Assembly: GCA_913063495.1 (NCBI GenBank)
Contig: CAJXXT010000017.1
Span: 1 to 44,113, forward strand
Direction: 5' to 3'
Origin: an uncultured Gammaproteobacteria bacterium
GTDB taxonomy: Bacteria; Pseudomonadota; Gammaproteobacteria; Pseudomonadales; Ketobacteraceae
DNA: 44,113 bases
Shown here piece by piece: positions 28,202-39,976 of the stretch (the stretch's first letter is position 1; every line of letters begins with the position of its first letter). The position numbers and the translations under genes are program-made. The notes under the pieces were generated by a model, which was given only the letters and a program-made list of their open reading frames with translations, was not told where the DNA came from and searched no databases.

Positions 28202-29599
28202 TTATTCATCCTTATCAAGGCCGAGTTTTTTAAGTCGATAACGCAACGACCGAAACGTCATCCCCAACTTCTTTGCTGCCGCGGTTCTGTTCCAGCGTGT
28301 TTCATCAAGTGCTTTCAAGATGGCTTGTTTTTCAATGTCCGTTAAATAATCTTCCAATGAATCACCCATAGATGCATCCAATAGGTCGTGGTCATTTAAC
28401 GCAAGCGCTTCGGAAGCATTTGTTTTTCCGTTGCTAGGCAGTTGTAAATTATCAGGTGTAATGACTTCGTCATCACATAGGGTGGTTGCTCGTTCTAGAA
28501 TGTTTTCTAGTTCCCGCACGTTACCAGGGAAGTTGTACTCTGATAATGCGGATATTGCGGGTTCTGTTAGCGTGATTTTGTCAATCTTCCATTCTTCAGC
28601 AAGGTTTTTTAGAATGTGTTGAGTGAGTAAGGGTATGTCTTCGCTTCGATCCCTGAGAGGAGGTACTGACAGCTGGATAACATTAATTCGATAAAATAAA
28701 TCCTGGCGAAATGAACCGTCGTTCACTAGTTCCTCAAGATTTTTGTGAGTGGCGCTAAGGATTCTTATGTCCGTATTGATTTCTTTTTGTGTGCCAACAG
28801 GCCTTACTGCTTTTTCTTGAATAGCTCGCAATAGTTTGACTTGCATATGCATGGGTAAGTCGGCTACTTCATCTAAAAATAACGTGCCACCTTTTGCTGC
28901 TTGGAATAAACCTGATTTATCTTCATAGGCGCCAGTGAAACTTCCTTTTTTATGTCCAAAGAACTCACTTTCCATTAACTCGTCAGGTATGGCTCCACAG
29001 TTTACAGGAATAAATGGGCCGCCAGCCCTAGCTCCGAGTTCATGGATTTGGCGGGCAACAAGTTCTTTTCCACTGCCTGACTCCCCACTGATATATACAG
29101 GAGCTTGGCTTCTTGCCAATTTTACTATTTGTTTATGTAATTTTTTAACGACAGCAGAATTGCCTCGAATTGGAGATGGGTTGTCTTCATCGTTTTGTTC
29201 AGGGGGGGCGCTTTTTTCTTTAAGTTTTATTGCTGTTGCAATTAAATCCCGGAGACGCTGTAAATCAACAGGCTTCGATACAAAGTCGAAGGCTCCTGCC
29301 TTAAGAGCCGTAACAGCGGTTTCCATGCTGCCATAAGCTGTTAAGACAGCAACAGGCATATCCGGTCGGTTTTGCTGCACATATTTTACGAGTTCTATGC
29401 CGTTGCCGTCGGGCAAATTCATATCGGTTATGCAAAGATCAAAGGTTCCGCTCTGGATCAGCTCATGAGCTTGCTTTAAGTCTGCAGCTAACGAGGCTTT
29501 TATTCCCATTCTAGAAAGTGTTAGATGGAGAAGTTCCCTAATGTCTGGTTCATCGTCAATGATCAGTGCGTGATGTGTTGTCATAGTTATTGTAGTCAT
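28202..29599 (-). CDS. pilR: Type IV pilus NtrC-family response regulator PilR
   Basis: A 465-residue sigma-54 activator. The receiver has Asp59 in ITDMNLPD; the AAA+ domain has Walker A GESGSGKE (172-179) and the sigma-54-contacting GSFTGA loop (219-224). A Fis-type HTH closes the protein (AKKLGMTFRSLRYRLKK). PilR activates sigma-54 transcription of the major pilin. It is downstream of pilS on the same strand (43-base gap). The start could be at 29599 or at an in-frame ATG at 29584 (MTTHHALIIDDEPD). Confidence 0.95.
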   Translation of the reverse strand: MTTITMTTHHALIIDDEPDIRELLHLTLSRMGIKASLAADLKQAHELIQSGTFDLCITDMNLPDGNGIELVKYVQQNRPDMPVAVLTAYGSMETAVTALKAGAFDFVSKPVDLQRLRDLIATAIKLKEKSAPPEQNDEDNPSPIRGNSAVVKKLHKQIVKLARSQAPVYISGESGSGKELVARQIHELGARAGGPFIPVNCGAIPDELMESEFFGHKKGSFTGAYEDKSGLFQAAKGGTLFLDEVADLPMHMQVKLLRAIQEKAVRPVGTQKEINTDIRILSATHKNLEELVNDGSFRQDLFYRINVIQLSVPPLRDRSEDIPLLTQHILKNLAEEWKIDKITLTEPAISALSEYNFPGNVRELENILERATTLCDDEVITPDNLQLPSNGKTNASEALALNDHDLLDASMGDSLEDYLTDIEKQAILKALDETRWNRTAAAKKLGMTFRSLRYRLKKLGLDKDE

Positions 29600-29642
29600 C
29601 GTAGTCGTTGTTGACGGAAGTTGTTGCTTTTAATGGGTGTAG

Positions 29643-31262
29643 TTACAAGGCCGTGTGCCTGCCAGGGTGTGAAAAAGTGATCCGAAAGCAGCAGCCTGAT
29701 GATAATGGTATGTAGTCTAGGCGAGCTTGGTTGGCTTCACAAAGTTCTTTCGATATGTATAAACCAAGTCCTGTGCCTGTTTTATCGGTCGTATAAAAGG
29801 GTTCAAAAATTTTAGATGTATCGGTTTCAGGGATGCCAGGCCCCTTATCGATGACGTCTATATAGGGTTGTTCTGTTTGTAATGATATGTCTGCAACGAT
29901 CCATAATTCACGCTTGCCTGTTTGTTTTTCATTGTAACGAAGCCCGTTAATAAATAGATTGCTGAGAACTTGCTGTATTTGACTAGCATCAGCTCTGCAC
30001 TCTGCGTTTTGCCTGTTGCTTTGAAAATGTAATGTGGCAGGGGATGCAAGAGTAAGTTTAAATTCTTCAATAAATTCAGTTAACCACTGATGAAGGTTGA
30101 TCAGCTGAGGTTGGGCGGGGCTACGTCGAGAAAGCTGTAAAACGTTCTCGATGACCTTGTTCATTCGTTGAGAGTGTTGTTGAATGATCTCAGTTAAACG
30201 AATGTCTCCCTTAACTAGCTCAGGTGATTCATGGAGTAATTGTGCCGCGTGGCTTATTGCGCCGAGGGGGTTGCGGATTTCGTGGGCGATACTGGCGGTA
30301 AGTCCGCCTAAGGACGCTAGCTTTAGCTGTTGTGCTTGTTGTGCCATACGAGTGTTATCGTCAACAAATATCAGCACCTCTGAGTCAGTACTGGATTTTA
30401 ATAGCGTGAAGTTAGCGTGTACATCAGGGCCGCTGACCGATGCTTTAAACGGTGGGCTGCGATATAAATTATTGTTTTTCCAATGAGTGAGGTGTTCTGC
30501 CATTTCAGGTGATAAGTTTTCAATATGGGTATGTGATTGCACTTCTGGCATTCCTAATAAGCGCCAGCATGCATCGTTTATCATTAGCACGACGTTCTTA
30601 TTATCAACAACAATAATTCCTGTACGCATACGCTGAATGATATGTTTGTTAAGCTCTTCCAGGTTCTCAACTTTTAGAGCCCTTTTGTTAGAAAGTTCCT
30701 CGCTTTCTCGAAGGCGTTTGGCTAGTTGTTGGGCAATAAATGATGTGACAAAACAAGCGATGCCTAAAAACCCACTTTGAAGAAATTCATCACTACTAAA
30801 GTGTTGCGTAGTAACTGCTTGCTGGATATCGTTGAAAAATATTGCCCAAGTGGCCATCGCGGCAAATAACAATGATAGACGCCCTTCTACCAGAATGCTG
30901 CCTGCCGCCACGCTGACGACCAACAAAATGGATAAACTGCTGGAACTATTGCCATTAAGATATTCGAGAAATGTCACACATATAACATCAACAAGGACTA
31001 TTAGAAAGACCTGTAGTTTGGTGATGACAAATATGCGGCGAGTTGAAAAAACTTGGTAAATACACAGGACGGTATAACTGAAGGTCACAATAGAAAAAAG
31101 TGTTTGGCCGGTGCTGGAAAGTGTTTTTGTTGAAGCTGAAATAAAGTAAAGGGAAAGTAATGTTACTGACAAAAACAGCCGATAGAACAGGTATATCCTG
31201 AGGGTCTTCCATTCCCTTTCGGTGGATGTAGAGTCGCTCTTAATGGGGGGTGCGATGCTCAA
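29643..31262 (-). CDS. pilS: Type IV pilus sensor histidine kinase PilS
   Basis: A 539-residue sensor. The first ~180 residues form six hydrophobic helices, as in PilS. A PAS-like region (about 200-300; IIVVDNKNVVLMINDACWRL) follows, then HisKA with His327 in SIAHEIRNPLGAI, and HATPase with the DKGPGIPE and GTGLGLYI boxes. It phosphorylates PilR. In P. aeruginosa PilS senses the major pilin in the membrane; the same role is inferred here. Confidence 0.93.
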   Translation of the reverse strand: MSIAPPIKSDSTSTEREWKTLRIYLFYRLFLSVTLLSLYFISASTKTLSSTGQTLFSIVTFSYTVLCIYQVFSTRRIFVITKLQVFLIVLVDVICVTFLEYLNGNSSSSLSILLVVSVAAGSILVEGRLSLLFAAMATWAIFFNDIQQAVTTQHFSSDEFLQSGFLGIACFVTSFIAQQLAKRLRESEELSNKRALKVENLEELNKHIIQRMRTGIIVVDNKNVVLMINDACWRLLGMPEVQSHTHIENLSPEMAEHLTHWKNNNLYRSPPFKASVSGPDVHANFTLLKSSTDSEVLIFVDDNTRMAQQAQQLKLASLGGLTASIAHEIRNPLGAISHAAQLLHESPELVKGDIRLTEIIQQHSQRMNKVIENVLQLSRRSPAQPQLINLHQWLTEFIEEFKLTLASPATLHFQSNRQNAECRADASQIQQVLSNLFINGLRYNEKQTGKRELWIVADISLQTEQPYIDVIDKGPGIPETDTSKIFEPFYTTDKTGTGLGLYISKELCEANQARLDYIPLSSGCCFRITFSHPGRHTAL

Positions 31263-31311
31263 GGGTGGCCGCCTATGACGTTCGATTAACGAGGATGTTT
31301 ATGATGTACTT

Positions 31312-31554
31312 TTAGGTTTCTTTGTCTTTAAGGTAGAGCTTTTTGTGGTCGTTGCAGCAAAAGCTCAGAGTTTGATAAGTGAGGGCTTCTTGTTCTGGTA
31401 GGTGAACCCCACATTCAGCGCAGCGTTTCATCGCTTTGTCGGAAGACGTGGTGTTCATGGTTGTGGGCATGTTGGTACCATCTTTTTTACCCCGCTTAAC
31501 TAATGTAACAACGATCATAATTAGAGCAAAAAAGATCAACGCTTTAATAAACAT
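31312..31554 (-). CDS. Small membrane protein with zinc-ribbon-like cysteines (PP0621-like)
   Basis: An 80-residue protein with one N-terminal membrane helix (about 3-19), then a cytoplasmic part. It contains C-x-x-C (CAECGVHLPEQEA) and, 20 residues on, FCCNDHKKLY, giving four potential Zn ligands (CxxC...C..H). This organisation matches the PP0621 family of short proteins seen near pilS in Pseudomonas. Function unknown. It is immediately downstream of pilS on the same strand... that is, it follows pilS's upstream side: it lies 50 bases before the pilS start, so it is the first gene of the pilS-pilR direction. Confidence 0.75.
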   Translation of the reverse strand: MFIKALIFFALIMIVVTLVKRGKKDGTNMPTTMNTTSSDKAMKRCAECGVHLPEQEALTYQTLSFCCNDHKKLYLKDKET

Positions 31555-31751
31555 AAAAAGTCCAAAAATGGTTATAAATCCTAAGGTTAGTCTAATTCTA
31601 ACTCAACCTAGAAAACTTGTGGAGGAATCGGCCCACAGTTGACTGTAAAATTTAGCGTTAGCAACCCTTTGCCTTCTTTCATTATTTCGCCCAAAATACC
31701 GCATCTTGAGGATAGCTTTGTCCTTTGAATTGAATTTAGAGAAAAATTTCC

Positions 31752-33398
31752 ATGAAAAACAAGGGTTTGCAGATAGTTGCTGCACAGATGAATTTTCTCG
31801 TAGGGGATATTCAAGGTAATACACAGAAAGTTATTGATGCTACTCAACAGGCGTTAGAAAAATACAGTGCAGATGCCATTGTGTTTCCCGAATTGACGTT
31901 AACCGGGTATCCGCCAGAGGATTTGCTGTTGCGCCCCAGTATCGCTAATCGAATTGATATGGCGCTGGAGCAATTAAAGGCAGAGCTGCCAGAAGGTATT
32001 ACCGTATTGGTAGGTTATCCAAAAGCGTTCGAGGGAAAACTCTACAATGCCGCGGGAGCTATTCTAAATGGCGAGGTGTTGGCGGAATATTTCAAGCAAG
32101 AGCTTCCTAACTATCAAGTTTTTGATGAGAAACGTTACTTTGAGTCAGGTTCAGAGCCTTGTTTAGTGACAATTGCAGGTATTAAAGCGGCAATAACGAT
32201 TTGTGAAGATATCTGGCATCCTGGGCCCATAGAGCAGGCGAAAAAGGCCGGTGCGAAATTGATGTTAAACCTTAATGCCTCCCCATTTCATGGCAATAAA
32301 TTTCAGGAACGCCGAGAATTACTGTCGCAGCGTGCTATTTCTGCAGAGATGCCCATATTTTATGTCAATTTGGTTGGCGGTCAGGATGAGTTAGTTTTTG
32401 ACGGCGGCTCGATGGTTGTAGATCAGCTAGGGCAGTGCGTTATGAAAGCGGACCTCTACCAAGAAGGGCTTTACCCGTTTAATTTTCAGATTGATGGCGA
32501 TATTCCTGTCGCTATTCGCCATGCAGTGGCCAAGGATCCTTCACTAGAAGAGAGTGTTTATAATGCGCTTGTACTTGGGGTAAAGGATTATGTTAATAAA
32601 AATGGCTTTAAAGGTGCTGTGCTGGGGTTATCTGGGGGTATAGATTCTGCGTTGACCCTGGCGGTAGCGGTTGATGCTCTTGGGGCTGATCGTGTTGAAG
32701 CGATTATGATGCCTTTTCGTTATACCTCTCAAATGAGCCTGGAAGATGCTGAAAAAGAGGCAAACATTCTTGGTGTTGAGTATCAGGTCAAACCGATAGA
32801 GCCAATGTACGAAGCGTTTATGGAGGCGCTAGCGGTTGATTTTGAAGGCACTAAACGAGATGCCACTGAAGAAAACCTTCAGGCACGTTGTCGTGGTGTA
32901 TTGCTGATGGCGGTGTCTAATAAGCGCGGATTTATTGTCTTAACGACAGGTAACAAAAGTGAAATGGCGGTGGGTTACTCCACGTTATATGGTGATATGG
33001 CGGGAGGTTTTGACGTATTAAAAGATGTGCCTAAAACACTGGTATTTAGATTATGTGAGTATCGTAACCAACTAACACCTGATAACCCACCAATACCACA
33101 GCGTGTTATCGATCGCCCACCCTCGGCAGAGCTTTCTCCCGATCAAAAAGACGAAGATTCATTGCCTCCATATCCAATTTTGGATGAGATTTTGAGATTA
33201 TATGTGGAGCAGGATTACAGCTTGGACGCTATTGTGGCGGAAGGCTTTGAGGTTGAGGTGGTCAAGCATGTCATCCGTTTAGTAGACCTTAACGAATACA
33301 AGCGGCGACAGTCGCCGGTTGGTGTGCGTATTACATCAAGAGGGTTTGGTCGTGACCGGCGTTACCCGATCACTTGTCGTTGGCCTGCGGGGAATTAG
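31752..33398 (+). CDS. nadE: Glutamine-dependent NAD+ synthetase
   Basis: A 548-residue two-domain enzyme. The nitrilase-type glutaminase domain (about 5-265) has its catalytic triad visible: Glu47 in FPELTLTGYPPED, Lys115 and Cys151 in ITICEDIW. The synthetase domain has the PP-loop GLSGGIDSAL (292-301). It converts nicotinate adenine dinucleotide to NAD+ using glutamine nitrogen and ATP. It is divergent from the small zinc-ribbon gene and convergent with bamD. A weak SD precedes the ATG. Confidence 0.97.
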   Translation: MKNKGLQIVAAQMNFLVGDIQGNTQKVIDATQQALEKYSADAIVFPELTLTGYPPEDLLLRPSIANRIDMALEQLKAELPEGITVLVGYPKAFEGKLYNAAGAILNGEVLAEYFKQELPNYQVFDEKRYFESGSEPCLVTIAGIKAAITICEDIWHPGPIEQAKKAGAKLMLNLNASPFHGNKFQERRELLSQRAISAEMPIFYVNLVGGQDELVFDGGSMVVDQLGQCVMKADLYQEGLYPFNFQIDGDIPVAIRHAVAKDPSLEESVYNALVLGVKDYVNKNGFKGAVLGLSGGIDSALTLAVAVDALGADRVEAIMMPFRYTSQMSLEDAEKEANILGVEYQVKPIEPMYEAFMEALAVDFEGTKRDATEENLQARCRGVLLMAVSNKRGFIVLTTGNKSEMAVGYSTLYGDMAGGFDVLKDVPKTLVFRLCEYRNQLTPDNPPIPQRVIDRPPSAELSPDQKDEDSLPPYPILDEILRLYVEQDYSLDAIVAEGFEVEVVKHVIRLVDLNEYKRRQSPVGVRITSRGFGRDRRYPITCRWPAGN

Positions 33399-33415
33399 GC
33401 TAAAATAGTCTTTTA

Positions 33416-34234
33416 TCAATCAAATAAGCCAAAAGTAACTGCATTTAACAGCGTGGTTTTCTTTTGGCTTCTTGGCGTGTATTTCAACTTCCCCAAAGAG
33501 AGTTCTTTATGCTGGGGAAAGTTATAGGCGAGTGTTTGTTCAGAGGATGATGCTAGATCGACCAGTCCAAGCTCTAAATAAGCTTTAGTCATCACCGCCA
33601 GAGCGTCGGGTAGGGATGGTGTCCGGTCGTAATTCTCTACAATAAAGGTTGCGCGCTTAGCTGCCGCGATATATGCGCCTCGAGTCATATAGAAGTGAGC
33701 TGCCTTTAATTCATAAGCAGCCATTAGGTTGCGGAGATAAATCATTCGTTGACGGGCATCTTCGGCATAACGGCTTTTGGGGAAGCGATTGATAAGACGG
33801 TTGAAGTCATCAAATGACTCTCTAGCTGCCCCCATGTCTCGCTCTGAAAAGTCAGTAGGGATAAAGCGCTCAACAAGTCCTCTGTCAACGCTGTAGGAGG
33901 CGAGACCTTTCATGTAATAGGCATAATCGAGATCGTTATGATCCGGGTGTAAGCGAATAAAACGTTCTGCAGTGACTGCTGATGATTCAAAATCAATCGT
34001 GCGGTAATAGCAATAAACCAGTTCAAGTTGAGCCTGGTCAGCATAGCGGCCAAAAGGATAGCGAGACTCAAGAGATTGTAGTTTTTCAATGGCTAGTAAA
34101 AAACGGTTGTTATCCATTGCCGCTTGAGCGTCTTCGTAATACTGTTTTTCTGTCAGTTGCTCTTTTTTTTCTGGAGCAGATGAGCATGCAGCAAGCATTA
34201 GGACAAGACATAAGGTGAAAATTGACTGTTTCAT
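33416..34234 (-). CDS. bamD: Outer membrane assembly lipoprotein BamD
   Basis: A 272-residue lipoprotein of the BAM complex, which inserts beta-barrels such as the one at 27525. The lipobox is LAAC with Cys17. TPR helices fill the rest: YYEDAQAAMDNNRFLLAIEKLQSLESRYPFGRYADQAQLELVYCYY is the conserved first part, broken by the usual SAVTAERFIRLHP helix. Its place next to rluD, divergently transcribed, is conserved in Pseudomonas and E. coli relatives. Confidence 0.95.
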   Translation of the reverse strand: MKQSIFTLCLVLMLAACSSAPEKKEQLTEKQYYEDAQAAMDNNRFLLAIEKLQSLESRYPFGRYADQAQLELVYCYYRTIDFESSAVTAERFIRLHPDHNDLDYAYYMKGLASYSVDRGLVERFIPTDFSERDMGAARESFDDFNRLINRFPKSRYAEDARQRMIYLRNLMAAYELKAAHFYMTRGAYIAAAKRATFIVENYDRTPSLPDALAVMTKAYLELGLVDLASSSEQTLAYNFPQHKELSLGKLKYTPRSQKKTTLLNAVTFGLFD

Positions 34235-34413
34235 TGATTATCCGTGCACAGAGTCGATACGTTGATGTTCTTATTTTGAAGCGCTAGCCGTTACCGTTTG
34301 ATGGATAGAGGCTTCGACAGCGTTATTTTCCATCAGTTCAGAGGATAAGCAATCTACACTAGAACGTATCTGAGGTAAAATAGAACCGTGCGTCCCTTAA
34401 GAGATAGGAAAGT

Positions 34414-35367
34414 ATGACAGATAAAATAGAATTGACAGAAATAGTGCCTGACGAGTTGGATGGCAAGCGCTTTGATCAGATCGCGGCCAAGTTGTTCACA
34501 GACTTCTCTCGTGCAAGGTTGCAAGAGTGGATTAAATCAGGTGATTTAACGGTTTCTGGGAAGCCTCGTAAAGTGAAAGATAAGCTGATGGGGGGGGAGC
34601 AGCTGCAACTGCATGCAGAACTTGTGAATGATGATGTGTATGAAGCGCAAGATATACCGCTTAATATTGTCTATGAAGATGATACGTTGTTAGTGGTGAA
34701 TAAACCTGCTGGCATGGTTGTGCACCCCGCCGTTGGAAATAGAGATGGAACATTGTTAAATGGCCTACTATTTCATTGTGAAGGGCTTGCTGCTATTCCT
34801 AGAGCAGGTATCGTTCATCGAATTGACAAAGATACAACAGGCTTACTGGTGGTTGCAAAAACACTTAAAGCCCACCATAGCCTTGTTAGACAGCTGCAAA
34901 AGAAGACCGTATTTAGAGAATACGAGGCGATTGCCGGCGGCGTATTAACCGGGGGGACGACGGTTGAAGAGCCTATTGGTCGGCACCCCACTCAACGAAC
35001 TCGGATGGCAGTGGTAGAGAATGGCAAAGATGCCGTTACGCATTTTCGGGTTATTGAGCGTTTTCGCTCACACACACATATCAAAGTACAACTAGAAACA
35101 GGCCGAACACATCAAATTCGAGTGCATTTGGCTCATTTACGCTACCCGCTGTTGGGTGACCCTCTTTATAGTCGCCTTCGTCTACCTAAGGGAGCAAGTG
35201 AAACGCTGGTCAAGGCGTTAAAAAAGTTTCCACGCCAGGCGTTGCACGCGAGAACCTTGGGGCTTATTCACCCAGAAACCAAAGAAGAGATGGAGTGGAC
35301 AACTGAGCTGCCTGAGGATATGCAGCAGATGTTAAACATGTTGCGAGCCGATGCAGAAGAAGCTTAA
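34414..35367 (+). CDS. rluD: 23S rRNA pseudouridine synthase RluD
   Basis: A 317-residue enzyme modifying helix 69 of 23S rRNA (U1911, 1915, 1917 in E. coli). An N-terminal S4 domain (about 18-75) precedes the RluA-type catalytic domain with Asp138 in GIVHRIDKDTTGLL. LETGRTHQIRVHLAHL is the conserved C-terminal motif. AGGAAAG lies just before the ATG. It contains a G8 run at codons 60-62 (near 34590). pgeF follows 36 bases later. Confidence 0.96.
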   Translation: MTDKIELTEIVPDELDGKRFDQIAAKLFTDFSRARLQEWIKSGDLTVSGKPRKVKDKLMGGEQLQLHAELVNDDVYEAQDIPLNIVYEDDTLLVVNKPAGMVVHPAVGNRDGTLLNGLLFHCEGLAAIPRAGIVHRIDKDTTGLLVVAKTLKAHHSLVRQLQKKTVFREYEAIAGGVLTGGTTVEEPIGRHPTQRTRMAVVENGKDAVTHFRVIERFRSHTHIKVQLETGRTHQIRVHLAHLRYPLLGDPLYSRLRLPKGASETLVKALKKFPRQALHARTLGLIHPETKEEMEWTTELPEDMQQMLNMLRADAEEA

Positions 35368-35403
35368 GTGTTGACTTAGTTCTCAACCGCTTGGTGTTAG
35401 AAA

Positions 35404-36228
35404 ATGAAGGCCCAACAAAATCGAACAGTAGGAAGCATAGTAGCGGAGTGGATTCGGCCTCAATGGCCTGCGCCAGTTCACGTCCGAGCTTATGTTACAA
35501 CACGAGCAGGCAGTATCAATTCACCTCCTTATGATGGGTTTAATACTGCCGATCATGTGGGGGATGAGCTAGACATGGTGGTGCGTAATCGGCACGCCCT
35601 CCAGCAATACTTTGGTTGGGCCAAGCCGCCTCATTGGTTAAATCAAGTGCATGGAACCCGTGTTGATGAGCTGTTGCAGCATTGTGAGGAAAGGGGGGGA
35701 AACCTTGAGCCCTCTTCGTCCCATCTTCATGCTGATGAGCCAGTAATTGATGCCGATGCTTGTGTGACCAATGCGTTAAGTGTTCCCTGTGCGATACATA
35801 CGGCAGATTGTTTGCCTGTATTTTTTAGCAACGAAAAAGGTTCGCGAGTAGCGTTGGCCCATGCAGGCTGGAGAGGTTTGCTGCAGGGGGTCTTGGAAAA
35901 CACACTGGCTTGTTTTGATCCAGAGGAATTTGTGTATGCCTGGTTAGGCCCCGCGATTAGTCAGGCCCATTTTGAGGTGGGTGGGGAGGTTTTTCAGCAA
36001 TTTGTCTCCAATGATATTGCTGCTGAGCGTGCCTTTACGGCAACTAGTGATGGAAAATATTTATGTGATTTGTATGCCATAGCTCGCCAACGTTTGGAGT
36101 CCGGTGGTCGGTGTGCGGTTTACGGTGGCGAATATTGTACTTTTAAAGATCCCCGTTTTTTTTCTTATCGACAAGAGCCGGTAACAGGGCGTTTACTATC
36201 TTTAATATGGATTGACGCTAGTCAATAA
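35404..36228 (+). CDS. pgeF: Peptidoglycan editing factor PgeF / YfiH-family copper oxidase or purine nucleoside phosphorylase
   Basis: A 274-residue protein of the YfiH/LACC1 family. Metal-binding motifs are NQVHGTRV, HTADCLPVFF and HAGWRG, with GPAISQAHFEVG near the end. In E. coli, YfiH (PgeF) prevents wrong amino acids (L-Ser) from being built into peptidoglycan; the family also has polyphenol oxidase and purine nucleoside activities. The rluD-pgeF-clpB order is conserved. The N terminus is ~20 residues longer than in E. coli, so the start could be internal. No strong SD precedes the ATG. Confidence 0.92.
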   Translation: MKAQQNRTVGSIVAEWIRPQWPAPVHVRAYVTTRAGSINSPPYDGFNTADHVGDELDMVVRNRHALQQYFGWAKPPHWLNQVHGTRVDELLQHCEERGGNLEPSSSHLHADEPVIDADACVTNALSVPCAIHTADCLPVFFSNEKGSRVALAHAGWRGLLQGVLENTLACFDPEEFVYAWLGPAISQAHFEVGGEVFQQFVSNDIAAERAFTATSDGKYLCDLYAIARQRLESGGRCAVYGGEYCTFKDPRFFSYRQEPVTGRLLSLIWIDASQ

Positions 36229-36380
36229 GCTTTCTTAAAAATGTCGGGTTCTTCTATCGATAACCTTGAATTTTCTCTTTTGGAGCCAATTAATACTGGT
36301 AGCGGCCCGTCGATATTTCTAACTATTTTATTTTTATCGGGTTGCTGTGAGTTACCAGGCTTATTACGAGGAAAGAATTA

Positions 36381-38969
<2,589 letters not shown>

Positions 38970-38989
38970 CGTGGATAGATATGGCGTTT

Positions 38990-39028
38990 ACAAAAAGAGC
39001 CGCTGCTTAAAGGTGCGGCTCTTTTTGT
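38990..39028. terminator. Bidirectional terminator between clpB and the DUF4124 gene
   Basis: ACAAAAAGAGCCGC (38990-39003) pairs perfectly with GCGGCTCTTTTTGT (39015-39028) over 14 bases. The A and T runs on both sides allow termination in both directions. Confidence 0.92.
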
Positions 39029-39062
39029 CTTACTCTTTTTTGCCTTAATAGTGGGGTGGGTG

Positions 39063-39539
39063 CTATTTACAGTGCTCTGTAATAAAGTCATTCGCCGTTT
39101 CTATGCGTGACTGTTTTTCTTCTTCAGAAAGCATAACCACTTCACCCTCGGCATTTTTTTCCCTAATACGATGGTTTTGGCCAATAAGGATGAGGTTCTT
39201 GCGGTAAACTTCGCAGTTTTTCTTGTTTGTTTCTTCTTGTTCTTTCAGGGCTTGCTGCTCCATCGTATTGGTCTTGTCGACGGCAGGTTTTTCGTCGAGT
39301 TTCTTCTTTCGAGCGTCGATCTTTGTTTGTGCCGCGGCTTTACCGCTGGGGGTGGATGAGCTGACTTTTATTTTTGTAGCGCTATCCATGTAGGCAGTAG
39401 GAGGCTGAGACCCGTAATGCGTAACGCCACGCTCATCTATCCACTTATAATAGTCCTTTGCTTGAGCAACACTTGCGAATAGTAGGGTTAAAAAAAGCAG
39501 CGCAATCGTTAAAACAGGTTGGATGTTCGTCTTTTTCAC
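39063..39539 (-). CDS. DUF4124-domain periplasmic protein
   Basis: A 158-residue protein with a signal peptide (about 1-27, ending SVAQA) and, just after, KDYYKWIDERGVTHYGSQPP, the DUF4124 hallmark (Y-K-W-x-D-x-x-G). The rest is a charged, helical, Lys/Glu-rich region that ends in two Cys-bearing segments (KKNCEVYRKNL and ITEHC). Function unknown; it is typically a small periplasmic protein. From memory a similar gene lies beside ilvI in Pseudomonas. It is divergent from ilvI. Confidence 0.85.
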   Translation of the reverse strand: MKKTNIQPVLTIALLFLTLLFASVAQAKDYYKWIDERGVTHYGSQPPTAYMDSATKIKVSSSTPSGKAAAQTKIDARKKKLDEKPAVDKTNTMEQQALKEQEETNKKNCEVYRKNLILIGQNHRIREKNAEGEVVMLSEEEKQSRIETANDFITEHCK

Positions 39540-39715
39540 AGGTTAGTTCCTTCAGCAAGAGGCGACAAATTTATACAAGTGTAGAATATAACGCCTTGTA
39601 GCGCTAAATCGTACCCCTGGAATGGAATACTGTGACATAACAAGGTAAAGCCTTCTCAAAAATCATCAGAACTTGCGCTAACCCCCTGGATATAGTAGGG
39701 AAAAGACGTTTCCAG

Positions 39716-39744
39716 TTGACATCATAGCTGTTTCTGGCAAGATA
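39716..39744 (+). promoter_or_regulatory. Sigma-70 promoter for ilvIH
   Basis: A perfect TTGACA (39716-39721), a 17-base spacer, then AAGATA (39739-39744) as a weak -10. Initiation near 39751 would give a leader of about 375 bases before the ilvI GTG. Confidence 0.6.
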
Positions 39745-39812
39745 CACGACACACCGTGGTGGGTGTTGATGGCCTGTTAGACAACCTAGTAGGTTCCAAC
39801 GCTAGAGTCAGA

Positions 39813-39887
39813 ATGCATGTAAATTTGGGGGTAAGGCCTCCTTATCATTGTTCTGTCTTGATCAATCATATACTTAAAAGTATATGA
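39813..39887 (+). CDS. Candidate ilv leader peptide (24 codons, Val/Leu/Ile-rich)
   Basis: ATG to TGA, 24 amino acids, beginning MHVNLGV. Branched-chain residues fill positions 3, 5, 7, 15, 16, 17, 20, 21 and 24: three Val, three Leu and three Ile (two of them the rare ATA codon). Positions 15-24 are VLINHILKSI, a cluster just before the stop, as in classical ilv attenuator leaders. It starts about 60 bases downstream of the predicted transcription start. The SD is poor (AGAG about five bases upstream), which is the weakest point. A short ORF this rich in the pathway's end products can arise by chance, so this is a candidate. Confidence 0.5.
   Translation: MHVNLGVRPPYHCSVLINHILKSI
39866..39887. 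repeat. Palindrome at the end of the ilv leader ORF
   Basis: Arms TCATATACTT (39866-39875) and AAGTATATGA (39878-39887) are perfectly complementary around AA. It can form an RNA hairpin over the last leader codons or a dimeric operator. Confidence 0.85.
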
Positions 39888-39976
39888 GGTGGAAATTGCC
39901 CCAAACCTCGCTTTTTCCGCCACTGCTAGCTCTTAACCCACAAATGGGCGTGCTGTGCCCTAAAAACATGCTAGCA
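39886..39976 (+). promoter_or_regulatory. Mutually exclusive hairpins downstream of the leader ORF
   Basis: GAGGT (39886-39890) can pair with ACCTC (39905-39909), followed two bases on by T5, a weak terminator. The overlapping GGTGGAAA (39888-39895) can instead pair with TTTCCGCC (39914-39921) with one G-U. CCCA-CAAA-TGGG (39937-39948) competes with GGGC-GCCC (39946-39960), and all lie inside the 7-base inverted repeat TGCTAGC/GCTAGCA (39924-39976). Exclusive folds next to the leader stop are what attenuation needs, but no strong U-tract terminator is seen. Confidence 0.45.

Noticed and set aside
34589..34597. G8 run inside rluD, plus G7 runs in the hybrid kinase, pgeF and clpB, as phase-variation sites
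   Set aside because: All encode Gly-rich stretches in conserved housekeeping genes in the right frame (e.g. Met-Gly-Gly-Glu in rluD); switching an essential-type enzyme off is unlikely, and such runs are expected by chance in 44 kb.
36265..36293. Heat-shock (sigma-32) promoter before clpB: CTTGAA, 15 bases, CCAATTAA
   Set aside because: The -35 matches but the -10 is far from CCCCAT, so I do not list it as a feature although clpB is normally sigma-32 dependent.
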